Source: Methanobrevibacter millerae
Lineage (GTDB): Archaea; Methanobacteriota; Methanobacteria; Methanobacteriales; Methanobacteriaceae
Direction of reading: 5' to 3'
DNA length: 64,000 nucleotides
Assembly: GCF_900103415.1 (NCBI RefSeq)
Contig: NZ_FMXB01000002.1
Location: 1 to 64,000, forward strand
Part shown: positions 25,823 to 33,739 of the stretch, one piece after another
How positions within the stretch are numbered: the first letter of the stretch is position 1
Layout of the letters: each line of letters starts with the position of its first letter
Made by a program: the position numbers and the translations under genes
The notes under the pieces: generated by a model
Seen by the model: only the letters and a program-made list of their open reading frames with translations
What the model was told of the DNA's origin: nothing
The model's database searches: none

Positions 25823-26905
25823 CTATGTTCTTGACTTCAATGTAACTGCATTTGCAAGAATGATAGCTCCAAGGAAGATAAACGTTAAAAGTGCAGTACC
25901 ATTGATTGTCCTGTTGAAAATAAACAGACCGATTAATGCCTGTGAACAGAACGCAGCAAGTGCACCGGTTAATAATACTTCTTTTCCCAAGTATTTTTTA
26001 CTGTTTCTCTCTCTTTTTTCTCTATACATTGTCAATACTTTAAACCCAATGATAATGGTTCCCAAAACAAATACAACCAATCCGACAAGACCCAGATATC
26101 CGAAATCGAAACCGTATCCCATAATACCTGGAAGCATGTAGTCAACAGTATCCTTCTGGTTAACCAGTACACCGAAAAACATCGGGAAAGGAAGGCCGAA
26201 GAATAAAACCAGCTGCATCGGAAGGGTAATGTAACCTTCAGCGAATGCAGTTCCTTCAGCACCCCAGTAGGATGCGTTTCCGCTGTGTCCTATCAGTTGT
26301 ATGTTATTCAGCACCATCTTTACACTGGACAATGAATATTGCTCAATTCTTGATAACCTTAACATTGGAGAAAAGATTGTCATTCCTGTAATTCTGGATA
26401 TAACTTCCAGACCTAAAAATCCTGCAAGAGCAAGTCCCAAGAAAATAAAGATTCTTTTAAATGTCAAGAAAGATTTTTCTCTGAATGATTTTGATATGAT
26501 TAAATAACCCATGAACAAACCTAAAATCCATAACAGCAAAAAGGATCTGTGCATTAATCCGCCGAAAATAGTAATACCTGCAATGAACAGTATTACGAAT
26601 CTTCGCAGGGGCTTGACATCGACTCCCGAGTTCTTCATCACCTTCAGCGATGCCAAAGCAGCTACGGCACCTAAAAGCGCAATAGGTCCGAACGGGTGCG
26701 TAAATTCCGCCTGACTTGAAGAAATAACAAGCAATACGATATCTGCACCGAAAAGAAGTGTAAAACCTCCAGCCAGGAAGAGAGATAAAAAGGTTACAAC
26801 GCTTAAAGACAACGGCAGTAAATTAAGGAAAAAAACCATCGTGACAAAAAGCATTATCCCGACTTCTACAATTAGCTGTAAATGGTTTTGAGCTATTAAC
26901 ATCAT
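25823..26905 (-). CDS. Polytopic membrane protein, 360 aa
   Basis: Integral membrane protein with about nine hydrophobic segments and short loops; the only long soluble stretch is near residues 180-225 (SRITGMTIFSPMLRLSRIEQ and on, through GHSGNASYWGAEGTAF). I do not recognise the family. It is first in a tight operon with DUF1890, DUF1894 and the MetE-like methionine synthase, so it may be another methanogen-specific protein of that unit. There is no signal peptide apart from the first transmembrane segment. ATG 26905 or the next ATG could be used; no clear SD is present. A transporter or a membrane-bound enzyme is possible but unsupported. Confidence 0.75.
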   Translation of the reverse strand: MMLIAQNHLQLIVEVGIMLFVTMVFFLNLLPLSLSVVTFLSLFLAGGFTLLFGADIVLLVISSSQAEFTHPFGPIALLGAVAALASLKVMKNSGVDVKPLRRFVILFIAGITIFGGLMHRSFLLLWILGLFMGYLIISKSFREKSFLTFKRIFIFLGLALAGFLGLEVISRITGMTIFSPMLRLSRIEQYSLSSVKMVLNNIQLIGHSGNASYWGAEGTAFAEGYITLPMQLVLFFGLPFPMFFGVLVNQKDTVDYMLPGIMGYGFDFGYLGLVGLVVFVLGTIIIGFKVLTMYREKRERNSKKYLGKEVLLTGALAAFCSQALIGLFIFNRTINGTALLTFIFLGAIILANAVTLKSRT

Positions 26906-26934
26906 ATTTGAATCACAATTAAAAACTTTTTAAT

Positions 26935-26941
26935 AAAAAAA
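26935..26941 (-). terminator. T7 tract after tRNA-Ala
   Basis: Seven T on the minus strand start 7 nt after the discriminator base of tRNA-Ala, a typical archaeal oligo-T terminator. No CCA is encoded. Confidence 0.5.
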
Positions 26942-26947
26942 TTATAG

Positions 26948-27020
<73 letters not shown>

Positions 27021-27021
27021 T

Positions 27022-27135
27022 TAAAAAAGTTGTTTTGAACTTCCGTGCCCCTAAAGACACGAATTCCTGAATTGCATTCCCTAAGGATTTTTCCAGGCAA
27101 TCCCCCTCAAACCAAGGGTTCAGACAATAATATCC
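27022..27135 (-). ncRNA. Candidate structured RNA upstream of tRNA-Ala
   Basis: This stretch is clearly richer in G and C than the surrounding intergenic DNA. Read on the minus strand it forms several hairpins: GGATT/AATCC (27085-27103), CGTGTC/GGCACG (27044-27061), whose G-U pair forms only in the minus-strand RNA, and a last AAGTT/AACTT (27027-27042) running into six T. A TATA-like AAATATTTAA lies near 27168-27178, so a transcript could start near 27145. It may be a separate small RNA or a long tRNA leader. I do not recognise a known family. The remaining gap 27136-27291 shows only AT-rich sequence. Confidence 0.4.
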
Positions 27136-27291
27136 AATTTGATTTTTTTCCGAGTGGAATGTTTCAATTAAATATTTTATCGACAGTTTAATTTTTAGTC
27201 GTTTTACTATTTAAATTTGATTATACATTTAAAAAGTATTGGCATGAAATTCCACTTTACGGTGAAATTCATGACACTTAAATGTGGAAAA

Positions 27292-28323
27292 CTATTTGCC
27301 GTTTTTGCCCAAATCATAGAGATTATCTATAATGATTTGGAACAGGTCATCGGTTTTCAAATCTATTTTCTCATGAGGATGTTCCAGAAAGTCCAGAGCC
27401 TTCGTAATTACCTGATTGACATTGTTTGACCTGTACATCAATCCATAATCAATGTAATACTGATCTACAGACAATGTTTCGCCAGGATAACATGAGATAA
27501 CAGGAGTTTGAAGGATTGCGGCTTCCCTGTTCATTGTTCCACCGGCACCGATAACCAAATCGCATTTTTTGATAAGGCTTGAGGTGTCAACCGGAGGCTC
27601 GAGTATCGTTACGTGGTCAATGCCTTCGAAAATGTCTGCCTGTTCCTTGAATCTAGGCAATATAAGGATATTTGCATGTTCCTTAAGGTCATCCACAATT
27701 GGAGACAACACAGATTTTCTGCAATCTGCATCAAGATATGACGCAAGGGAAGGTTCCGGCCTCATTAAAATAGTTTTCGGATGTTCCAGCTTTAAATTCA
27801 AGTCCTTGAAAACATCATCATTATATTTAAAGCTTTTAAAATGCATCAATTCGGAAGTACCGTTGTATGGAATGATTGTATTCGGATCAGCGCCGAATTT
27901 CATCAGTTTCCAGAAGTCAATTTTTCTTGGAGTGATAATTCTGTCACACAAAGGCAATGTCAATTTATTAGCTGCAAGAGCATGTTCGTTGTCTAAAACG
28001 TACAAACTAGGAATTCCTAAACCGAATGAGATTCTAGGAAGTTCTATAGAATGCTTGCTAAGGGCGACATCAACCCTTTCGTCAGCTATAATATCAACAA
28101 GATTATAAACTCTTGAAGTACTTTCCTTCAACTTGTCATATAAACTCACTCCGTGCTTTCCAACGGAAATGAAGTCTATATCATACATGTTCATTAGCTT
28201 ATGGATATCACCGAATTGCCTTGCGGTAACAATCAAATCCTCACCCTCGGCCTCCAGGTACTTTATTACGTCCTTAAAGAACCTTACGTGAGGAGCATTA
28301 GAAATATCTATCCAAATTTTCAT
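27292..28323 (-). CDS. DUF354 family glycosyltransferase-like protein
   Basis: A 343-aa GT-B-fold-like protein of DUF354 (COG1817), conserved in archaea, distantly like UDP-GlcNAc 2-epimerase and MurG. It begins MKIWIDISNAPHVRFFKDVI, the family signature. It continues with VTARQFGDIHKL (about residues 32-43), VLDNEHALAANKL (about 109-121), RPEPSLASYL (about 188-197) and the sugar-nucleotide-site-like IGAGGTMNREAAIL (about 260-273). I chose ATG 28323 because the upstream GTG belongs to the SD GTGAT. It probably transfers a sugar in surface glycan synthesis. It is last of a unit with hypA and hypB, 21 nt after hypB, an association without obvious meaning. Confidence 0.85.
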   Translation of the reverse strand: MKIWIDISNAPHVRFFKDVIKYLEAEGEDLIVTARQFGDIHKLMNMYDIDFISVGKHGVSLYDKLKESTSRVYNLVDIIADERVDVALSKHSIELPRISFGLGIPSLYVLDNEHALAANKLTLPLCDRIITPRKIDFWKLMKFGADPNTIIPYNGTSELMHFKSFKYNDDVFKDLNLKLEHPKTILMRPEPSLASYLDADCRKSVLSPIVDDLKEHANILILPRFKEQADIFEGIDHVTILEPPVDTSSLIKKCDLVIGAGGTMNREAAILQTPVISCYPGETLSVDQYYIDYGLMYRSNNVNQVITKALDFLEHPHEKIDLKTDDLFQIIIDNLYDLGKNGK

Positions 28324-28344
28324 TTTTATCACTTTTAATGATAA

Positions 28345-28995
28345 TTAGTTTTTAAATTCTTCAATTGTATCAATAATTTCTTGTAATCCTTCACCGGTTT
28401 TAAGACTTGATTTGATTACTTTAATGTATGGATTCAATTTCTTGGCATCTTCAACCATCTTGTCGGCGTCAGCCCCTACGGCATCAGCCAGATCTACTTT
28501 ATTAATGATTGCAACATCGGAAGTCTGGAATATCAATGGGTGCTTTTCGACAGTATCGTCACCTTCGGTAACGCTTACGACAACCATTCTCAAATGGGAA
28601 CCCAAGTCAAAGTCCACAGGACAGATGAGATTTCCGACATTTTCAATGATGAGCATGTCCAAATCGTCCAATGGCAAGTCCTCGATTCCGTGTCCTACAA
28701 GATGAGCATCCAAGTGACATTCCTTGCCTGTGTTTAAGCCTACAACAGGAACGTTATGCTTTTCAATTCTTCCTGCGTCGAACTTGGAGATGACATCTCC
28801 TGCCAATACACCAATTTTATAATCGGTATTGTCAATGATTTCCTCTACAAGTGTTGTTTTGCCTGATCCTATTGCTCCGACAAAATCAATACAGTAGATT
28901 CCTTTTTCTTCAAGATTTTTCTTGTTTCTGAAAGCTAATTTTTTGTTAGCGTCCATAATATTTTTTGCTACTTCTACGTCTGCTACTTGATGCAT
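28345..28995 (-). CDS. hypB: Hydrogenase nickel incorporation GTPase HypB
   Basis: SIMIBI-class GTPase that delivers nickel to the large subunit of NiFe hydrogenases (Frh, Mvh, Eha/Ehb types in this group). The P-loop FVGAIGSGKTTLVEEI (about residues 38-53), NTGKECHLDAHLV (about 87-99) with the metal-site Cys and His, ENVGNLICPVDFDLG (about 116-130) and the guanine-specific NKVD (about 166-169) are all present. The N-terminus lacks the CxxCGC high-affinity nickel site of the E. coli protein, as usual in archaea. At 216 aa it is a normal size. SD AGGTGAT precedes the ATG. It follows hypA by 15 nt. Confidence 0.95.
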   Translation of the reverse strand: MHQVADVEVAKNIMDANKKLAFRNKKNLEEKGIYCIDFVGAIGSGKTTLVEEIIDNTDYKIGVLAGDVISKFDAGRIEKHNVPVVGLNTGKECHLDAHLVGHGIEDLPLDDLDMLIIENVGNLICPVDFDLGSHLRMVVVSVTEGDDTVEKHPLIFQTSDVAIINKVDLADAVGADADKMVEDAKKLNPYIKVIKSSLKTGEGLQEIIDTIEEFKN

Positions 28996-29010
28996 ATAAT
29001 CACCTTTAAA

Positions 29011-29388
29011 TTAATTATCATCCGGCTTTTCAATAACGATATTCTTAACAACGATGTCCTTACCGTTTAAAATTTCAACGGATAAACTGTCGCACTCAGG
29101 ACATTTAACCAGAGGCGCATAATGATCTTTTTCGTCAATTACTGCATTTCCATGAAATTTACAGTCATAACATTCAATTTCAGCAGGAATATCCTCTATT
29201 ACTATTTTAGCATCTTGAATAATAGTATTTTCAACCAGAACACCCAATATGAACTCCAGCTGTTCAGGGTTAATCATGGCGAGTCTTCCAATTTCAATAG
29301 TTACTTCATTGACATCCGTTGCGTTATTACTTTCAGCAGTCTCGAGAACTGCATTAATTATTCCTTGAGCCATCGATAATTCATGCAT
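29011..29388 (-). CDS. hypA: Hydrogenase maturation nickel chaperone HypA
   Basis: Nickel-binding partner of HypB. It starts MHELSMAQGIINAVLETA; residues 1-3 (M-H-E) make the nickel site. The zinc domain has the pairs CYDC (about residues 73-76) and CPEC (about 94-97) separated by an acidic loop. At 125 aa it is slightly longer than bacterial HypA (about 115), like other archaeal forms. ATG 29388 has SD GGTGA 6 nt upstream. It is first of the hypA-hypB-DUF354 unit and divergent from the Fe-S aldo/keto reductase gene. Confidence 0.95.
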   Translation of the reverse strand: MHELSMAQGIINAVLETAESNNATDVNEVTIEIGRLAMINPEQLEFILGVLVENTIIQDAKIVIEDIPAEIECYDCKFHGNAVIDEKDHYAPLVKCPECDSLSVEILNGKDIVVKNIVIEKPDDN

Positions 29389-29466
29389 TTATTTCACCTA
29401 AAAACAAAATGAAATTATTAATATTATATTTTTTAGAGCAATGTGTTAATAAATTTTTTCGAAAAG

Positions 29467-29499
29467 AAATGTTGCAAATGTCAACATTTATATATTTAA
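29467..29499 (+). promoter_or_regulatory. Promoter of the Fe-S aldo/keto reductase with overlapping operator palindrome
   Basis: A perfect 8-bp inverted repeat AAATGTTG-N7-CAACATTT (29467-29489) runs directly into the TATA box TTTATATATTTAA (29487-29499). Transcription should start near 29512-29518, and SD AGGAGAGGG precedes the ATG at 29539. A protein bound to the palindrome would cover the TATA box and the TFB site, so it looks like a repressor operator, perhaps for redox or oxygen control. It could also act on divergent hypA. Confidence 0.6.
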
Positions 29500-29538
29500 A
29501 GGAAAAAAGTATTACTTAACCATAAGGAGAGGGAAAAT

Positions 29539-30684
29539 ATGGAATACAAAAAGAAATTCGGATTCGGATGCATGCGGCTTCCTTTAACCGACAAGGACAA
29601 TCCTGCAAGCGTAGACCAGGAATTATTCAATCAGATGGTCGACATCTACATGGAAAAGGGTTTCAATTACTTTGACACATCCTACGCATATCATAACGGA
29701 ATGTCCGAAGAGGCCATAAGAAAAGCCGTAGTCGAGAGATATCCAAGGGAATCATACTTAATCTGTGACAAGATGCCGACATGGGCACTGACCTGTGAAG
29801 AGGACAATGACAAATTTGTAGCCGAAATGCTTGATAGACTGGGAATAGACTATTTTGATGTGTTTTTTGTCCATAACATTAACGTGCCGTGGTACAAACT
29901 GGCCGAAAATGCCAAAGCCTTTGAATACGTCAAAAAGATGAAAGAAGACGGAATAGCAAAAAAAATAGGATTCAGCTTTCATGACAACTCAAAACTGTTG
30001 AAAGAGGTTTTAGACAAGTACGGTGACTTCCTGGATGTTGTCCAGCTGGAACTGAACTATCTTGACTGGGAAGATCCATCAATCGAAGCCCATAAATGCT
30101 ACGATTTGTGCGTCGAATTCGGCCTTGACGTTTATGTAATGGAACCTTTAAAGGGTGGAGTGATTGTAAACCTTCCCGATGACATTAAAAATGATTTCAA
30201 TGACTTCAATCCAGAAAAGTCAATAGCCAGCTTGGCGTTAAGGTTCTGCGCATCCTTAGAAAACGTTAAAATCGTTTTGTGCGGAATGAGCAAAATGGAT
30301 GATATGCTTGATAACTGCAATACCTTTGAGAATTTTGAAGCGTTAACGGATGAGGAAAGCGACTTTCTGGAAAAGATGGCTGAAAAATTAAATTCAAGAC
30401 TTGCCGTTCCATGCAGCGAATGCGGATACTGCATTAAGGCCTGTCCTGAAATGATACCTATCCCAGAGTATTTCTCACTATACAACCGCAGCAAAAACCA
30501 GCCGGAATCAAACATCTACAGAAATTACTTTGATAAATTAGCAGACGAAAAAGTCCCTGCAGACGAATGCACATACTGCGGAACATGCGTTGATTACTGC
30601 ACTCAAAAAATAGAGATCCCCGACGAGCTGGAGAAGGTTTGCGAACATTTTGAAGATGGATTCAGTGCATATCCAAGCGATTAA
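29539..30684 (+). CDS. Aldo/keto reductase with C-terminal 2[4Fe-4S] ferredoxin domain
   Basis: A 381-aa protein. Residues 1-270 form an aldo/keto reductase barrel: FGCMRLPLT (about residues 9-17), FDTSYAYHNG (about 44-53) with Asp and Tyr, CDKMP with the lysine (about 75-79), and FVHN (about 112-115). The last 100 residues hold two clusters, CSECGYCIKACP (about 292-303) and CTYCGTCVDYC (about 342-352). Such fusions are common in anaerobes and may couple carbonyl reduction to ferredoxin; the substrate is unknown. A strong promoter with an operator-like palindrome and a good SD suggest tightly regulated expression. The gene abuts the convergent helicase gene with no spacing. Confidence 0.92.
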   Translation: MEYKKKFGFGCMRLPLTDKDNPASVDQELFNQMVDIYMEKGFNYFDTSYAYHNGMSEEAIRKAVVERYPRESYLICDKMPTWALTCEEDNDKFVAEMLDRLGIDYFDVFFVHNINVPWYKLAENAKAFEYVKKMKEDGIAKKIGFSFHDNSKLLKEVLDKYGDFLDVVQLELNYLDWEDPSIEAHKCYDLCVEFGLDVYVMEPLKGGVIVNLPDDIKNDFNDFNPEKSIASLALRFCASLENVKIVLCGMSKMDDMLDNCNTFENFEALTDEESDFLEKMAEKLNSRLAVPCSECGYCIKACPEMIPIPEYFSLYNRSKNQPESNIYRNYFDKLADEKVPADECTYCGTCVDYCTQKIEIPDELEKVCEHFEDGFSAYPSD

Positions 30685-33594
30685 TTAATACAATTCCTTA
30701 ATTAATTCCCTAACCATCTCATTATTCTTATCCAGTTTGGAGGCCTTGCGCGCATATTGCATGGCCTTATCAAACATTCCGCCCATGCGGTAAACAAAAC
30801 CCATTAATGCGTTGGCTTCCACGTGAGTGTCATCGATTTCCAATAGCTTTTCAAGCAGTTCACAGGCCGTATCCAAATCACCCTGATTGAACAAGTCATA
30901 AGCCTCTTCATAGAGCGTATCTACATCATCAAAGGATACATCCTCATTAACGGCAACATTTTCTTCTTCATAGTAAACGCTTTCATGAACAAATTCCTTT
31001 TTGGCCGGTGCAAACTGTAGCTTCTGAAGCAAATCAGCGGCGTTCTGATTGGATGGGCTGACTTTAAGGGTTTTTCGGGCATAAAATATTGCAACATCCT
31101 CTATTCCCTGTTCAGACAATACGTGCGCCATCAGCAGATTGGCATTAATGTGATTGGGCTGAGAACTTAAAATCTCATGGAGAATGTCCTTTGCCTGGCT
31201 GTACTCCCTATCAGTGTAGAGCTCCAGCGCTTCAGAGTATAAATCCAAATCTTCGGGAGGCTCCTCTTCAATTATCTCTTCAACAGTTTCCGTCTTGCCG
31301 TTTAGTGCTTCATCAAGCATGTACTGGAGAATGTATTCTGTTGCCTTCTTGTGAAGTGGCTTGTTATCGTTTCCGCATTTCGGTGAGTAGATACATGACG
31401 GACAGCCGTTTCTGCATTTGCAGCCCTTAATAAGCTCCAGTGTGGATTTCAAAAGCTCCACGAATACGTCAACAGCCTTTTCACAGATTCCAATACCACC
31501 CTCATAGCCGTCATAAATGAATATTGTGGCTTCCTCAGTGTCCTTGTGATATGCCGTTGACAGACCTCCTATATCAAAGCGGTCACAGATAACCTGAAGC
31601 GGGAAAAGACCTATTAATGCATGTTCTGCTCCGTGAAGACCTCCTTCAAAGACTTCATCGTCATCGGGATACATGTCCTTCAAGTCCTTTTTGAGACTTT
31701 TAGGTATCGTAAACCATAATCCTTTCGTTTTAAACTTCAATGGAGGCAAGTCCAGAGAATACATGCCCAAAACCTTGGAATGCTGCATTTTCTTGTACTT
31801 GTAATAATCTTTTTTAACGTTTACTTCCCCAAAGTGAATCGTCAAATCGCCGTATTTCTTTTTGGACTCGTGGGCAACGATATTGACTTCTGTATCGTTT
31901 AATACCATCGTGTGATAATCAACGTTCTTTTTGGATACATTAACATAGCCTGACTTCAGATTAACGTTGTCTACGGTGTAGGTTTCTCCCTTATTGATTA
32001 ATATTGCACCTTCATGAGCCTCGCGGTATACTTGTGAGCGTTCCATGGTCTCAAGAAGCCTGCCGTTATTCATTATCTTGAATTCCTCCGAGGATATTTG
32101 GTCCAATGAATGGTCAAATGCAGGATTATCGTCATACTTATAGGTATAATTGCCGGTACGGGACAGATACAAGTCATCATTTGAAACAAGCTCATCCAGA
32201 AAATCATCACTTATATTGAAATACGTTAATGCCTCCCCTTTTTTAAGAGGCAACTCGTTTGCGGCACATAAAATGTGGGCTTCCTGCAGAATCGGATTTG
32301 ACAAATCGATTATGGCCTTTTCCTGGGGCTTGTCAAAGAATGCCTTCGGATTGTTCATGTAATACTGATCCAATTGATTTTCAAATGCAATCAAAATGGC
32401 TAAAGACTTCTGATTGCTTCTTCCAGCCCTTCCGCTCTGCTGCCAGGTGGACATCATCGTTCCCGGAAAGCCGGATATTATTACGGCATCAAGAGATCCT
32501 ATATCTATTCCAAGTTCCAGAGCGTTCGTACAGGTAACTCCCAGATATTTGCCTGATTTCAGACCGTCTTCAATTTCACGCCTTTCTTCAGGCCTGTATC
32601 CTGCCCTGTATGCGGCGATTCGTGAATTGTCAAGCTTTCCCTCGGTCAGCTTGGCATCCTTTTTAGACCACATCGCAATGAGCTCCGTGATTTTACGTGA
32701 AACTGTAAAGCATAATGTCTGAATGTTTTTAAGCATCAGATAACGGAAAATGTCTGCAGTAACCACATGGATTGATGGAGCGGACGATTCAGCAGAATTC
32801 CTATAGTTTTTAAATGGATTGAATAAAATAAAGTCCTTTTCTCCGCTCGGTGAGGTGTCATTATCCACCAGCGTGAAATTCTCCCCAGTTAATTTATTGG
32901 CAAGTTCCAAAGGATTTGCAAGCGTTGCGGATGAAAGAATGAATATCGGATTTGATCCGTAGAAATTGGCTATCCTTTTAAGCCTTCTGATTAAAAATGC
33001 AACGTTTGAGCCAAAAACACCGCGGTAATAATGGGCCTCATCAATTACGATATACTTTAAATTGCGATAAAAGCGCTCCCACTGATGGTGCCAGGACAAT
33101 ATGAGATGCAGCTGATAGGGATTCGTTAAGATAACCCGGGATTTTTGCCTGATTCCATACCTTTCGGATTTTGGAGTGTCACCGTCATAGGTTCTCGGAT
33201 TGATATTTATATCCAGGTCGCTTTCCATCTCCTTTAAAACGTTTAATTGGTCATTGGATAGTGCCTTTGCCGGGTAAATGTAAAGGGCGGTAGCCTTTTC
33301 ATCCTCAATAAGCGATTCCATAATCGGAAGGTTGAATGCCAGGGTCTTTCCCGAAGCGGTTGTCGTTGTCAGGATAACGTTATCGCCTTTTTTGACCGCT
33401 TCATAAGTATCGGCCTGATGATTATAGAGTTTGATTTCCTTTGAATCAAGATATTCAACAATCCTGTCATTTAAATCCGGTATCCTTTTATAATTGGCCT
33501 TTTTGGCGGGAATCGTTTCGATATGGGCGATGTGATCCCTGAACCTAATATCGTTTTTAAATGTATCAATTGGAGAATCTAACATAATAATCAT
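30685..33594 (-). CDS. DEAD/DEAH helicase (COG1205, MrfA/Hrq1-like) with C-terminal TPR repeats
   Basis: Superfamily 2 DNA helicase of 969 aa. Walker A lies in TTTTASGKTLAFNLP (about residues 75-89), Walker B in DEAHYYRG (about 180-187) and SSATLANP (motif III, about 221-228). The helicase C half carries SGRAGRSNQKS, and a DUF1998-type zinc region has CKCRNGCPSCIYSPKCG (about 728-744). This is the MrfA/YprA/Hrq1 kind, linked to repair of crosslinks and mitomycin damage. From about residue 775 to the end there are about six TPR-like helical pairs (EALELYTDREYSQAKDILHE and similar), an unusual addition in this family. Starts at 33594 and 33585 are equally possible. It is probably monocistronic. 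Confidence 0.9.
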   Translation of the reverse strand: MIIMLDSPIDTFKNDIRFRDHIAHIETIPAKKANYKRIPDLNDRIVEYLDSKEIKLYNHQADTYEAVKKGDNVILTTTTASGKTLAFNLPIMESLIEDEKATALYIYPAKALSNDQLNVLKEMESDLDININPRTYDGDTPKSERYGIRQKSRVILTNPYQLHLILSWHHQWERFYRNLKYIVIDEAHYYRGVFGSNVAFLIRRLKRIANFYGSNPIFILSSATLANPLELANKLTGENFTLVDNDTSPSGEKDFILFNPFKNYRNSAESSAPSIHVVTADIFRYLMLKNIQTLCFTVSRKITELIAMWSKKDAKLTEGKLDNSRIAAYRAGYRPEERREIEDGLKSGKYLGVTCTNALELGIDIGSLDAVIISGFPGTMMSTWQQSGRAGRSNQKSLAILIAFENQLDQYYMNNPKAFFDKPQEKAIIDLSNPILQEAHILCAANELPLKKGEALTYFNISDDFLDELVSNDDLYLSRTGNYTYKYDDNPAFDHSLDQISSEEFKIMNNGRLLETMERSQVYREAHEGAILINKGETYTVDNVNLKSGYVNVSKKNVDYHTMVLNDTEVNIVAHESKKKYGDLTIHFGEVNVKKDYYKYKKMQHSKVLGMYSLDLPPLKFKTKGLWFTIPKSLKKDLKDMYPDDDEVFEGGLHGAEHALIGLFPLQVICDRFDIGGLSTAYHKDTEEATIFIYDGYEGGIGICEKAVDVFVELLKSTLELIKGCKCRNGCPSCIYSPKCGNDNKPLHKKATEYILQYMLDEALNGKTETVEEIIEEEPPEDLDLYSEALELYTDREYSQAKDILHEILSSQPNHINANLLMAHVLSEQGIEDVAIFYARKTLKVSPSNQNAADLLQKLQFAPAKKEFVHESVYYEEENVAVNEDVSFDDVDTLYEEAYDLFNQGDLDTACELLEKLLEIDDTHVEANALMGFVYRMGGMFDKAMQYARKASKLDKNNEMVRELIKELY

Positions 33595-33739
33595 TAAAAT
33601 TAGTTTTAACGATATTATTTTAATTTAATTTAATATTTAAATTATTCGTCAAACAATATTACTTATCAATTGCTCTCTCAATTACTTTATAAACTATTAA
33701 AGAAATAAATAAAATATAATAAAAATTTTAGGGATTGAA

